NCBI GenBank assembly: GCA_000495415.1
Contig: AWGX01000675.1
Span: forward strand, 1 to 20,522
DNA length: 20,522 nt
Origin: Smithella sp. ME-1
GTDB lineage: Bacteria; Desulfobacterota; Syntrophia; Syntrophales; Smithellaceae
Direction of reading: 5' to 3'
Part shown: positions 6,976-14,982 of the stretch, piece by piece
Numbering within the stretch: the first letter of the stretch is position 1
Layout of the letters: each line of letters starts with the position of its first letter
Made by a program: the position numbers and the translations under genes
Notes under the pieces: model-generated
Seen by the model: only the letters and a program-made list of their open reading frames with translations
Told to the model about the DNA's origin: nothing
Database searches by the model: none

Positions 6976-7102
6976 GATAACGCTGTAAAATGTTCTGGAG
7001 GCAAGGCGCGCAAATCGCGAGGAATGAGGCGTACTTTATACGTACGCCGCAATGACGAGAGATGCGGCGCAACGCAGCATACGGGCATTTTACAGTGTTA
7101 TC
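6976..7102. repeat. 127-bp palindromic intergenic repeat at the dapL 3' end
   Basis: GATAACGCTGTAAAATG (6976-6992) and CATTTTACAGTGTTATC (7086-7102) are 17-bp inverted arms with one mismatch. Inside, GGCGTAC-7 nt-GTACGCC (7028-7048) forms a central stem, and the flanking GCGC-rich parts are partly complementary, so the whole element could fold into one long hairpin. The right arm contains the dapL stop codon (7098-7100). It lacks a following U-run for minus-strand transcripts, so it is not a standard intrinsic terminator, but it could block 3' exonucleases. It has the look of a dispersed REP/MITE-like element. Confidence 0.72.
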
Positions 7103-8267
7103 CTGCGAATTCTTTTTCTATTCGCTTCATTGCTTCGCTCAACCGTATATCGGGTACAGTCAGCGATATTCGCACAAAGCCCTCACCGTAATGACCGTAG
7201 GCCGTACCGGAGGCGACGACTACCGCAGTTTTATCAAACAATCGGTTGGTGAATTCCAGTGATGTCATTCCTTTGGGTACAGGCACCCACAAATAGAATG
7301 TTCCCTTGGGCGGATTGAAATTAATGCCGATTTTTTTCAGAGTTTTAAGTACCAGTTCCCGGCGCTTTCCGTACAAATCGATCATTTTTTCGACAAAAGG
7401 CGCTTCCTTTTGCAGTGCTTTAATGCCGGCGAACTGAATCGGATTGAAAATGCCCGAATCGGTGTTCTCTTTCACCTTGCTGATGGCCGCTATTAATTCC
7501 GGGTTGCCGCAAGCCATACCCAGTCTCCATCCGCACATGTTAAACGGTTTGGAAAGAGAGTTGAGCTCGATGCCGACATCTTTTGCTCCTTTGGCCATCA
7601 AAAAACTGATTCTCTTCTGGCCGGAGAATACTATTTCGCTATAAGGATTATCATAACAGACGGCGATATCGTAAGTATGGGCGAACTCGACAAGTTTATT
7701 TAAAAATTCGATAGTCGCACAAGCGCCGGTCGGATTATTCGGGTAATTGAGAAACATAGCTGTCGCTTTTTTGGCGATGTCAACCGGAATATCTTCAAAG
7801 ACCGGCAAATAATTGTTTTGTGGCAGAATAGGAACATTGTAAGGAACACCTCCGCCCAGCAGAATGCTGGCGCGGTAAGCGGGATAGCCGGGGTCAGTCA
7901 TCAGGACAATGTCGTCAGGATTGACTCTTGCGATAATAAAGTGGTGGCAACCTTCTTTTGAGCCGATAAGACCGAGAATTTCATTTTCCGGATTAAGACT
8001 GACACCATAGCGCGTATCATACCATTTGGCCACTTCACGGCGAAAAGCAAGCATTCCCTTTTCTTCATCGGTCGGATAGCGATTATTCAAAGGATCGCGC
8101 GAGGTAGTACAAAGTTCATCGATTATCGAATCCGGTGTTGCTTCTACCGGGTCGCCGATAGCCAGGGAAATAACATCAATTCCATCGGCTTTGGCCTTGT
8201 TTATTTTTTTCCTCAGTTCCATGAACAGGTAAGGTGGTATCTTCGTGAGTTTTTCCGCAGTTTTCAA
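7098..8267 (-). CDS. dapL: LL-diaminopimelate aminotransferase (class I PLP enzyme)
   Basis: A 389-residue fold-type I aminotransferase. PLP-site motifs are SLSKPFNMCGWRLG with Schiff-base Lys240, NYPNNPTG (174-181), YDNPYSE (205-211), and the C-terminal substrate arginine in GEGFVRISLT. DapL converts tetrahydrodipicolinate directly to LL-diaminopimelate with glutamate, by-passing the acylated intermediates; DapF next epimerises the product to meso-DAP. The neighbouring dapF supports the dapL assignment over a generic aspartate or alanine aminotransferase. The start is TTG at 8267, fixed by a GGAGG ribosome site 7 nt upstream. The stop lies inside a palindromic repeat. Three hairpins separate it from dapF. 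Confidence 0.87.
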   Translation of the reverse strand: MKTAEKLTKIPPYLFMELRKKINKAKADGIDVISLAIGDPVEATPDSIIDELCTTSRDPLNNRYPTDEEKGMLAFRREVAKWYDTRYGVSLNPENEILGLIGSKEGCHHFIIARVNPDDIVLMTDPGYPAYRASILLGGGVPYNVPILPQNNYLPVFEDIPVDIAKKATAMFLNYPNNPTGACATIEFLNKLVEFAHTYDIAVCYDNPYSEIVFSGQKRISFLMAKGAKDVGIELNSLSKPFNMCGWRLGMACGNPELIAAISKVKENTDSGIFNPIQFAGIKALQKEAPFVEKMIDLYGKRRELVLKTLKKIGINFNPPKGTFYLWVPVPKGMTSLEFTNRLFDKTAVVVASGTAYGHYGEGFVRISLTVPDIRLSEAMKRIEKEFAG

Positions 8268-8274
8268 TTTTGAA

Positions 8275-8279
8275 CCTCC
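8275..8279 (-). promoter_or_regulatory. Strong ribosome binding site deciding the TTG start of dapL
   Basis: The minus strand reads CGGAGGTTCAAAATTG: GGAGG with 7 nt before TTG. The first in-frame ATG lies 15 codons further in (Met16) without a comparable site, and the N-terminal residues before it match the family. Confidence 0.8.
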
Positions 8280-8285
8280 GAATGA

Positions 8286-8304
8286 ATTAGGATTCGAATC
8301 TAAT
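8286..8304. promoter_or_regulatory. Dyad upstream of the dapL ribosome site
   Basis: ATTA-G-GATTCGAATC-TAAT: the central GATTCGAATC (8291-8300) is a perfect palindrome extended by ATTA/TAAT arms. It lies just upstream of the dapL Shine-Dalgarno sequence, so it could be an operator or a small RNA hairpin affecting translation. Role inferred only. Confidence 0.35.
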
Positions 8305-8310
8305 CGTCAC

Positions 8311-8396
8311 ACCGGCGAAAGCCGGTGTCCAGACGTCGTCCCCGCGAAAGCGGGGAACCAGTTCTATTAATACTGGATTCCGGCCTGCGCCGGAAT
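8311..8396. repeat. Array of three GC-rich hairpins between dapF and dapL
   Basis: ACCGGC-GAAA-GCCGGT (8311-8326), CCCCGC-GAAA-GCGGGG (8340-8355) and ATTCCGGC-CTGC-GCCGGAAT (8377-8396) are perfect stems with tetraloops. The surrounding bases (GTCCAG, CTGGATTCCGG, GGAATGAC) match the common bacterial REP-like pattern of inverted hairpins. They occupy most of the gap after dapF and may stabilise or attenuate the secretion-dapF transcript. Confidence 0.8.
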
Positions 8397-8413
8397 GACA
8401 AATCTATTTAATG

Positions 8414-9265
8414 TTATTTATAGGCTTCTTCAAAAAGCAATCCCTGATAGACTATTTTTACTTTACCTTCAAGAAAAATTTCCCGCCAGAGACCTTTTTG
8501 ATTTTCAAAATAAATACGTAATGTCTCTCCGCTTTTTACCAGTACGTCTGTCGGCGAATCCACAAGACCTCTTTGGGCAGCCGTCAGGACTGCTGCGACC
8601 ATGCCGGTTCCACAAGCCAGTGTTTCATCTTCCACTCCGCGTTCGTAAGTTCGTACCTTGATTTTATTTCGATTGATAACGGAGGCGAAATTAGCATTTG
8701 TCCCACGGGGAACGAAATGTTTGTGGTGACGGATTTTTCGACCGATGTTATATACATCGTAATTATCAATATCATCTACGAAAGCAACTGTGTGAGGCAC
8801 GCCTGTATCGATACTGTCCAGAATAAGTTTCTGGTCGTCCGCTTCTATTTTGATTCCCGCTTCCACGGAGGAAGGATCAGTGAGTTTTACCTTTACAACA
8901 TCACCTTTTACTTCCGCGCCGATAATTCCGGCGATCGTTTCCCATGACATTTTTTCAGCAGCTATTCCTTTCAGGTTAGCAAAGCGGGCTACGCAGCGGG
9001 ATGCGTTACCGCACATTTCTGCTACAGAACCGTCAGAGTTGTAAAAATGCCATTTGAAGTCCGCCTTTTCGGAAGGTTCTATAATGACCAATCCGTCCGC
9101 GCCTACAGAAATTTTACGTTTACAAACACGACGCGCAAACGTAGGCAAATCTCCGACGTTCAAAGACAAATCGCGGTTGTCGATAATGATAAAATCATTG
9201 CCGCTGCCGCTCATTTTATAGAATTCAATAGCCTTATTATTTCGTTTATTTTTAGAGGTTTTCAT
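8414..9265 (-). CDS. dapF: Diaminopimelate epimerase
   Basis: DapF interconverts LL- and meso-diaminopimelate for lysine and peptidoglycan synthesis without a cofactor, using two cysteines. Both are present: Cys85 in MCGNASRC and Cys218 in LACGTGMVAAV. GSGNDFIIIDN near residue 20 is the usual N-terminal signature. GNASR has alanine where most family members have glycine (GNGxR). The protein is 283 residues, with about 10-15 extra basic residues before the usual start; Met18 is an alternative, but ATG at 9265 has GGAAG upstream and starts 1 nt after the gspE stop, favouring the longer form and translational coupling to gspE. The product feeds the same pathway as dapL, 146 nt downstream. Confidence 0.93.
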   Translation of the reverse strand: MKTSKNKRNNKAIEFYKMSGSGNDFIIIDNRDLSLNVGDLPTFARRVCKRKISVGADGLVIIEPSEKADFKWHFYNSDGSVAEMCGNASRCVARFANLKGIAAEKMSWETIAGIIGAEVKGDVVKVKLTDPSSVEAGIKIEADDQKLILDSIDTGVPHTVAFVDDIDNYDVYNIGRKIRHHKHFVPRGTNANFASVINRNKIKVRTYERGVEDETLACGTGMVAAVLTAAQRGLVDSPTDVLVKSGETLRIYFENQKGLWREIFLEGKVKIVYQGLLFEEAYK

Positions 9266-9266
9266 C

Positions 9267-11060
9267 TCAGACTTCCAAAACTATATCGTCCTTACGGTTA
9301 AGAGATCTGGTTACACGCAGTACTTCTTCCGTAGTCGTTATACCGTTTAGTACTTTGTCGATACCGTCTTTTTGCAGAGTAATCATGCCCTGTTTCAGAG
9401 CCAGCTCATTAATTTGATTGGCGTCCGATGTTTTCAAAACGAGCTTTTTAATTTCTTCGTCGACAATAAGAATTTCAAAGATTCCTGTTCGTCCCCTAAA
9501 GCCTGTTTGCATGCAAAGATTACAGCCGTTTTTCCGGTAGAATATGTTTTTCTTCAACACCGACCGGTCCAATCCAAGGTTAGCCAGAGTTTCCTCATCT
9601 GGGACATAAACTTCTTTACAGTGAGGGCAGAGAACACGCACGAGACGTTGCGCTATTATCGCAATAATCGATGAAGTAACCAGGAAAGGTTCTATACCCA
9701 TATCAATCAATCGTGTGACAGCGCTGGCCGCGTCATTGGTATGCAGGGTCGAAAAAACAAGATGGCCGGTCAGTGATGACTGAATGGCGATTTCCGCTGT
9801 TTCGCGATCGCGGATTTCACCAATCAGAATTACGTCAGGATCCTGGCGTACAATGGAACGGAGGCCTGCGGCAAAAGTAAGATCTATCTTGGGGTTGACC
9901 TGAATCTGTCCGATACCGTCTATCTGATACTCGATAGGATCTTCAATGGTGATGATGTTTATTTCCGGATGATTGATTGAAGAAAGAGCCGCGTATAAGG
10001 TTGTTGTTTTACCGCTGCCGGTAGGGCCTGTTACCAGTATTATTCCATAGGGGGATTTAATCAATTTATTAAACAGTTTGATTCGTTCATGATGCATTCC
10101 CAAATCGGCAAGTTTCAAAATGCTGGCGGTTTTGTCCAGCAGGCGCAGAACAACTCTTTCTCCGAAAGCAGTGGGAATGACCGACACACGGATATCAACG
10201 AGTCGGTCGGCTATTTTTATTTCTATGCGTCCGTCCTGCGGCAGCCGTTTTTCCGCAATATTGAGTTTAGCCATAATCTTGATGCGGGAAATAAGAGGGG
10301 ATTGAATGCGGCGCGGTAGGCTGAGTATGTCGTACAAGATTCCATCGATGCGGTAGCGGATTTTAAGATTACCGGAATATGGCTCAACATGAATATCGCT
10401 GGCACGGTCTTTAATAGCTCCGGAAACAAGTAAATTGACCAGCTTAATAATTGGCGCGTCACTGGTCTCATCGAGCAAATCGGCTGTTTCGTCAATTCTT
10501 GAAATAAGATCATCAGTAGAAGCTTCATTGATTTCTTCGAAATAATCTTTGGCTGTGGTGCGGCTCATATCGTAGGCCATGTTTATTGCGGATATAATCG
10601 CATCCTGTGAAGAAAGAACAACCGGCAGATCCGGATTTTTTAGAAGTTGTCTTAAATCGTCGACAGGCTGAAAACTTGTAGGATCATTTACCGCGATAAC
10701 AGAGTTTTCAGAGGTAATGAGCGGAACAATTCGATGCTTCTTTAAATACTGAATGGAAACGTTCTGCGTAAAATCAATATTAATGCTCTCCATCGGCAAT
10801 TCCGGCCAGAAAGAAAGGCCGAAATGCTCGGCCATTATTTTTAATAGTTGTGTTTCATCGATGGCTTTCTTTTTTATAATATGATCAAAGAATCCGGTGC
10901 CGTTGTTTTTCTTTAATTTATGAGCTTCGGCAATGGTATCCGGAGCGACTCCGGCTGAAATTAATTTCTTATCCAAAGGAGAAAAAGACGAATCTTCCGT
11001 AGTGGAAGAACTATGGCCTGTGCCTGTGGATGCTTTTAAGGCTGTATGGATTTTAGACAT
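9267..11060 (-). CDS. gspE: Type II secretion motor ATPase GspE
   Basis: The 597-residue cytoplasmic ATPase that drives pseudopilus assembly. An N-terminal T2SSE_N-like domain spans about 30-165. The ATPase core has Walker A GPTGSGKTTT (345-354), Asp box TIEDPIEYQIDG (371-382), Walker B DPDVILIGEIRD (407-418) and His box HLVFSTLHTNDAAS (433-446). A zinc-binding pair CPHC/CNLC (478-481 and 513-516) is typical of GspE/PilB. I call GspE rather than PilB because gspD and the other gsp genes precede it. It begins 20 nt after gspD; only a weak GAGG lies upstream, about 13 nt away. About 30 Ser/Thr-rich residues before the first domain are unusual in composition but short. Confidence 0.95.
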   Translation of the reverse strand: MSKIHTALKASTGTGHSSSTTEDSSFSPLDKKLISAGVAPDTIAEAHKLKKNNGTGFFDHIIKKKAIDETQLLKIMAEHFGLSFWPELPMESINIDFTQNVSIQYLKKHRIVPLITSENSVIAVNDPTSFQPVDDLRQLLKNPDLPVVLSSQDAIISAINMAYDMSRTTAKDYFEEINEASTDDLISRIDETADLLDETSDAPIIKLVNLLVSGAIKDRASDIHVEPYSGNLKIRYRIDGILYDILSLPRRIQSPLISRIKIMAKLNIAEKRLPQDGRIEIKIADRLVDIRVSVIPTAFGERVVLRLLDKTASILKLADLGMHHERIKLFNKLIKSPYGIILVTGPTGSGKTTTLYAALSSINHPEINIITIEDPIEYQIDGIGQIQVNPKIDLTFAAGLRSIVRQDPDVILIGEIRDRETAEIAIQSSLTGHLVFSTLHTNDAASAVTRLIDMGIEPFLVTSSIIAIIAQRLVRVLCPHCKEVYVPDEETLANLGLDRSVLKKNIFYRKNGCNLCMQTGFRGRTGIFEILIVDEEIKKLVLKTSDANQINELALKQGMITLQKDGIDKVLNGITTTEEVLRVTRSLNRKDDIVLEV

Positions 11061-11080
11061 AAGAAATCAGAGCCTCAAAA

Positions 11081-13312
11081 TTATGGAGATACCGGTCTTT
11101 TATTTTCGGATGGCGCAGGCATATTGAAAGGTTTGGGTTCCGCTTTCTTTTCATTTAATTTAATGATGCCTTCCACCACTTCTCCCATGGTTTCTCTTTT
11201 TTCCTGATAAAGGTTTGCGGCATCCTTCTGAGTGCGTACTATATGTGGTGTCAAGAAGACATACAAGTTTGTTTTTTCTCTGGAGGTTGATTTGGTTTTG
11301 AAAAGCCATCCGAGAAGAGGGATGTCTCCGAAAAGGGGTACTTTGTAAGTATTATCGTCCGTGCTGTCACCGACCAGACCGGCAATAACAATTGTTTCGT
11401 TATCCTTTACCACTGTCGTGGTTTTGGCCGATCTTTTCAGAGTGGTCGGCGTTGTGGAAGTAGCGGCGGATGTGAGCTTGGTGGATTGCAGCGATATTTT
11501 CAAACGAATGAAATTTTCTTCATTGATATGCGGTGTGATGTTCAGGATTACACCGACGTCTTTATACTCGTAAGTATTGTAGCCAACCAGCGTGCTGGTT
11601 GTCGATTGCTGCTGCTGAGTAATATAGGGTACATTGGAGCCGACATTTATTTCCGCTTCTTCATTATCCAGCGTCATGATCTGAGGAGTGGATAAGATGG
11701 AGACTTCTGAATCAGTCTTGTATGCCTGAACAACTGCCCCGATATTGGGAAAGAGAATGCCGCCGATGGTAATGCCGGCACCGACAATTCCCATGGAAAA
11801 CCCACTCGGGAAAGCAGCCGCAGTTCCTGTAGCTAAACCGGTAAGGATATTGTATGCGCCGGGATTCGTAGTAGTGCCCGCGCCACCGGAACCGATAAAT
11901 GCCGCCGATTGGCCCGTATCAACACCGGAAATTTTACCTGTATCTTTTAATCCTCGCCATTCTACTCCCAGATTAAATGCTTTCCTGGCGTTGACTTCCA
12001 TAATCAAGGCTTCGATATAAACCATGGCTCTGGGGACATCGAGCTGCTTGATAATACTTTCCAGAATTTTGTAATCTTCGCGTTCCGCCATAATGACCAG
12101 TGTATTCGTGGCTTTGTCCGGTACAATTTGGACATTCTTTGAAACCACCGGCGTAATAACTTTTGATCCGGCGGTTGTCGCTGCCGCTGTACTCGATGCG
12201 GAACTTCCGTCCCGGACAATGCTGGTTAGAACTTTGGCCAGATCGTCGGCAATGCTGTTTTGCAAACGGTAGACCTGAATGTTGGATTCGCCACGAGGAA
12301 CATCTTTATCCATAAACGCAATCAGTTTACGCACATTTTCCGTATCCGCAACACTTGCCAGAACTATAATTGAATTAGTCCGGGAATCCGGTACAACTTT
12401 GATGGCTGTTACGTTGGCGCGGCGCTGTTGAAAAATCGTATTCAGCGATTTTACCACTTCCGAAACGGAAGCGTTGGCAAGTGGAATATAAGATATCTGA
12501 TCTCCGGCTCCTTCTACGTCAAGCGCACTGATGATTTCCAAAAGTCGTTTAATATTGGATAGATAATCGGTTATGACCAGAATGCCTGCAGGGGGATACG
12601 AAAGAACCGAACTGGACTTGGAGATAATAGGGTCCAGAATACGTTTCACTTCATCCGGATTGGCTCTCTCCAGAGAAACGATCTGGGTAATCATGCGATC
12701 GTCCGGATAACCCGGGTCACTTTTGGTTCTTGTTTCCAGACTTTTTTCCCGCGCTGAAGTGGCAGGAATGATCTTGGTCATGTCACCGGCGGGAACAACG
12801 GTAAAACCGTTGACCTCCAGAACAGACAGAAAGACTTTATAAACATCTTCAACGGGGATTTTTTTTGGAGATATGATGGTAACTTTTCCTTTAACTTTAT
12901 CGTCAATTATAAAATTTTTTCCTGTGAGTTCGCTGACAAATTTTACCAATACGCCAACATCGACATTATCAAAATCAATTGTTACATATTTTTTGGCGGG
13001 ATCTCTTTTTTCAGGTTCGGTTTTCGGATTTTCCCCACGAATTTCTTTGGGCTTTTGTACAACACTTTCTGCTTTAACTTCTTTTGATGGCTGTATTTGG
13101 TCAATAGCCTTTATTTCCGGGCTATTTTTCGGTGCGCTACCTTTGCTTTGCGCGGATGACTGCATTGGAGTGACGGTTGTGCTAATATTTTCATCAGTAC
13201 CGGCAACACGGGCAGCAAGAGCACTGCCTGCGGTAGAAAATATTATTGCCAGCGCGATTATGCCGCCTGCAATCAGGCTTGGTCTAAAAATAAAGGAATA
13301 TAAAGTTTTCAT
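11081..13312 (-). CDS. gspD: Type II secretion outer-membrane secretin GspD
   Basis: A 743-residue secretin forming the outer-membrane channel. A Sec signal peptide spans about 1-33 (ending GSALA), with no lipobox. A Lys/Pro/Glu-rich linker (about 35-106) comes before the N0 domain (108-184), N1-N3 (about 207-428) and the secretin core (about 429-695), which ends in the hallmark VPLFGDIPLLGWLF (658-671) and TNLYVFLTPHIVR. The 48-residue tail is Pro/Lys-rich. In textbook GspD the N0 domain follows the signal peptide almost directly, so the 70-residue linker is unusual. The start is 1 nt after the stop of the TPR gene, so translation is likely coupled. The preceding ExeA-like and TPR genes fit a secretin-assembly role. 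Confidence 0.95.
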   Translation of the reverse strand: MKTLYSFIFRPSLIAGGIIALAIIFSTAGSALAARVAGTDENISTTVTPMQSSAQSKGSAPKNSPEIKAIDQIQPSKEVKAESVVQKPKEIRGENPKTEPEKRDPAKKYVTIDFDNVDVGVLVKFVSELTGKNFIIDDKVKGKVTIISPKKIPVEDVYKVFLSVLEVNGFTVVPAGDMTKIIPATSAREKSLETRTKSDPGYPDDRMITQIVSLERANPDEVKRILDPIISKSSSVLSYPPAGILVITDYLSNIKRLLEIISALDVEGAGDQISYIPLANASVSEVVKSLNTIFQQRRANVTAIKVVPDSRTNSIIVLASVADTENVRKLIAFMDKDVPRGESNIQVYRLQNSIADDLAKVLTSIVRDGSSASSTAAATTAGSKVITPVVSKNVQIVPDKATNTLVIMAEREDYKILESIIKQLDVPRAMVYIEALIMEVNARKAFNLGVEWRGLKDTGKISGVDTGQSAAFIGSGGAGTTTNPGAYNILTGLATGTAAAFPSGFSMGIVGAGITIGGILFPNIGAVVQAYKTDSEVSILSTPQIMTLDNEEAEINVGSNVPYITQQQQSTTSTLVGYNTYEYKDVGVILNITPHINEENFIRLKISLQSTKLTSAATSTTPTTLKRSAKTTTVVKDNETIVIAGLVGDSTDDNTYKVPLFGDIPLLGWLFKTKSTSREKTNLYVFLTPHIVRTQKDAANLYQEKRETMGEVVEGIIKLNEKKAEPKPFNMPAPSENKRPVSP

Positions 13313-13313
13313 C

Positions 13314-14057
13314 TTAATTTTGTTGCTTCTCCAAAAGTTTTTTAAACTCAGGCAGATTAGCCAGTGCTCTTAAATCCATGTCGCTTTTTGCCCAGTTTCC
13401 GGCTTCAGGGTTGAACCTGATGGCATTTTTCAGGTAAAATAGACTCTGGGGCACATCGTTTTGATGCGCGTATAAACAGGCAAGATTGTAATGAGCGTCG
13501 GTGTAGTTGTGTTTTATGGCGATCGCGTCGTTAAACCGCATAATTGCCTTTTTATAGTCTTTATTTTTCATGTGAATCACACCCAAATTATTCAAAGCCT
13601 GTATGTTTTGAGGATTAATTTTCAGGATTTTTCTATACAGATTCCTTGCCTCCTCTAAATCACCTTCTTTTTGATTTTTAAGGGCCTGCGCGAAAAGCTT
13701 CTTTAAATCAACGTTTTCCGTTTTTGCTTTAATTTCCGGAGGAGCTGTTTTTAATACCGGCTCGCTGATGTTTTCCATGCGCGTTTCATTAAACGCCTGT
13801 AATGCTGCCGGGATAACGCTTGCTAAAGGAGCCGTTTTTAGGGGTGCTTTTGCCGGCATATTTTTGTATTCCAGCCAGTATAGCAGAGCTATGATTCCCG
13901 CAGCAAAAAATATAACTGTCAGTAACCCGATTATAGAAGTCCATTTTGATGGCCGGTCAAGTCCTTTTCCGGGAGCCGAAACTATGCGTTCATAGGCTAC
14001 ATAGCCTGATTCTTTCTCTTTTTGCACTTTGCGTAAGGCGTCATTTATGTAGCTCAT
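13314..14057 (-). CDS. GspB-like inner-membrane protein with TPR repeats
   Basis: 247 residues. The N-terminus MSYINDALRKVQKEKESGYV is the short cytoplasmic motif of GspB-like proteins encoded beside ExeA-type ATPases. One membrane helix spans about 40-62, followed by an Ala/Pro-rich linker and about three tetratricopeptide repeats (roughly 118-218), which would lie in the periplasm. In Aeromonas, ExeA-ExeB moves and assembles the secretin through peptidoglycan. By position (ATPase upstream, gspD downstream) this protein probably fills the ExeB role, with TPRs in place of the usual C-terminal domain. ATG 14057 has AAAGGAG upstream. The role is inferred from context and the N-terminal motif. 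Confidence 0.8.
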   Translation of the reverse strand: MSYINDALRKVQKEKESGYVAYERIVSAPGKGLDRPSKWTSIIGLLTVIFFAAGIIALLYWLEYKNMPAKAPLKTAPLASVIPAALQAFNETRMENISEPVLKTAPPEIKAKTENVDLKKLFAQALKNQKEGDLEEARNLYRKILKINPQNIQALNNLGVIHMKNKDYKKAIMRFNDAIAIKHNYTDAHYNLACLYAHQNDVPQSLFYLKNAIRFNPEAGNWAKSDMDLRALANLPEFKKLLEKQQN

Positions 14058-14091
14058 AATACTCCTTTGGTCAAGGACTTCCAGCAGTATC

Positions 14092-14958
14092 TCAGTTTGT
14101 CAGACGCGACCATATTTTTTTGCCACTATTTAATGTTTTTTGGAAATAATTAATGCCGATGTCATGAGCCGCTAAATTCACTATCTTGCGATTGATTTTA
14201 CTTACATTTTTTGTATAGGCAATCAGCAAAGATCTGTCGCAAAGAGCGTTAATACGGCGCGGTATGCCTTCGGTGAAACTATAAATTAGATTATAAGCTC
14301 CGCTGGTAAATTTAAGTGAGCCGGGTCCCTGTGCAACTTTAAGCCGATATTGTATATATTCGCGCACTTCCGGTGACGATAAAGGTTTTAAATCGTATCT
14401 GACAGTGATTCTTTCATTTAACTGCCGCAAGGCCGGCAGCATCAGGGTGTTATTCAGCTCCGGCTGACCGATTAAAATTATCTGAATGAGCTTTTCCGTT
14501 TCGGTTTCCAGATTCGAAAGCATTCGTACTTGTTCGAGAACGCTATGCGACAGGTTCTGCGCTTCGTCAATCAAAAGCACCGCTGACTTTCCGGCGGCGA
14601 AATTCTTCAGTAAAAAGTCATTTAAGACATCAATATAATTTTTTCTGGTCATTGATTCGCCTTTAAAATCAATTCCATATTCATTCAGCACTGTTTCCAG
14701 TAATTCCAGATCGGAAATGGCCGTATTGAAAATCAGCGCTGATTCCACCGAATCATCCAACGAATTGATCAAACTGCGACATATAGTAGTTTTTCCGGTG
14801 CCGATATCGCCGGAAATTAAAACGAAGCCTTTTTTCTCTTTAATTCCGTAAATAAGACAGTTTAACGCATCGCGATGTTGCTCGCTTAAAAACAGGTAGC
14901 GCGCATCCGGCGACAAGCTGAAGGGATTTTCTTTTAAACCAAAAAAAGCTGCATACAT
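14092..14958 (-). CDS. ExeA/GspA-like AAA ATPase
   Basis: A 288-residue AAA ATPase. MYAAFFGLKENPFSLSPD is the common start of ExeA/GspA-type proteins. Walker A is GDIGTGKT (50-57), Walker B AVLLIDEAQ (126-134), and sensor IIILIGQPEL-like sequence follows (about 159-168). ExeA itself carries a membrane segment and a C-terminal peptidoglycan-binding domain; both are missing here, so this is the ATPase module only. It lies between gspC and the GspB-like TPR gene, so it probably energises secretin placement together with that protein. AAAGGA lies about 12 nt before the ATG. The family is clear; the exact role is inferred. Confidence 0.87.
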   Translation of the reverse strand: MYAAFFGLKENPFSLSPDARYLFLSEQHRDALNCLIYGIKEKKGFVLISGDIGTGKTTICRSLINSLDDSVESALIFNTAISDLELLETVLNEYGIDFKGESMTRKNYIDVLNDFLLKNFAAGKSAVLLIDEAQNLSHSVLEQVRMLSNLETETEKLIQIILIGQPELNNTLMLPALRQLNERITVRYDLKPLSSPEVREYIQYRLKVAQGPGSLKFTSGAYNLIYSFTEGIPRRINALCDRSLLIAYTKNVSKINRKIVNLAAHDIGINYFQKTLNSGKKIWSRLTN

Positions 14959-14982
14959 AATGAATATATTCCTTTGATCTGA

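Noticed and set aside
6843..7088. 81-codon minus-strand open frame between the HEPN gene and dapL
   Set aside because: It runs through the tandem repeat and the palindromic element, has no ribosome site, and its composition follows the repeats rather than a protein family.
8311..8396. CRISPR-like array between dapF and dapL
   Set aside because: The three units differ in stem sequence and are hairpins, with no constant direct repeat or spacers.
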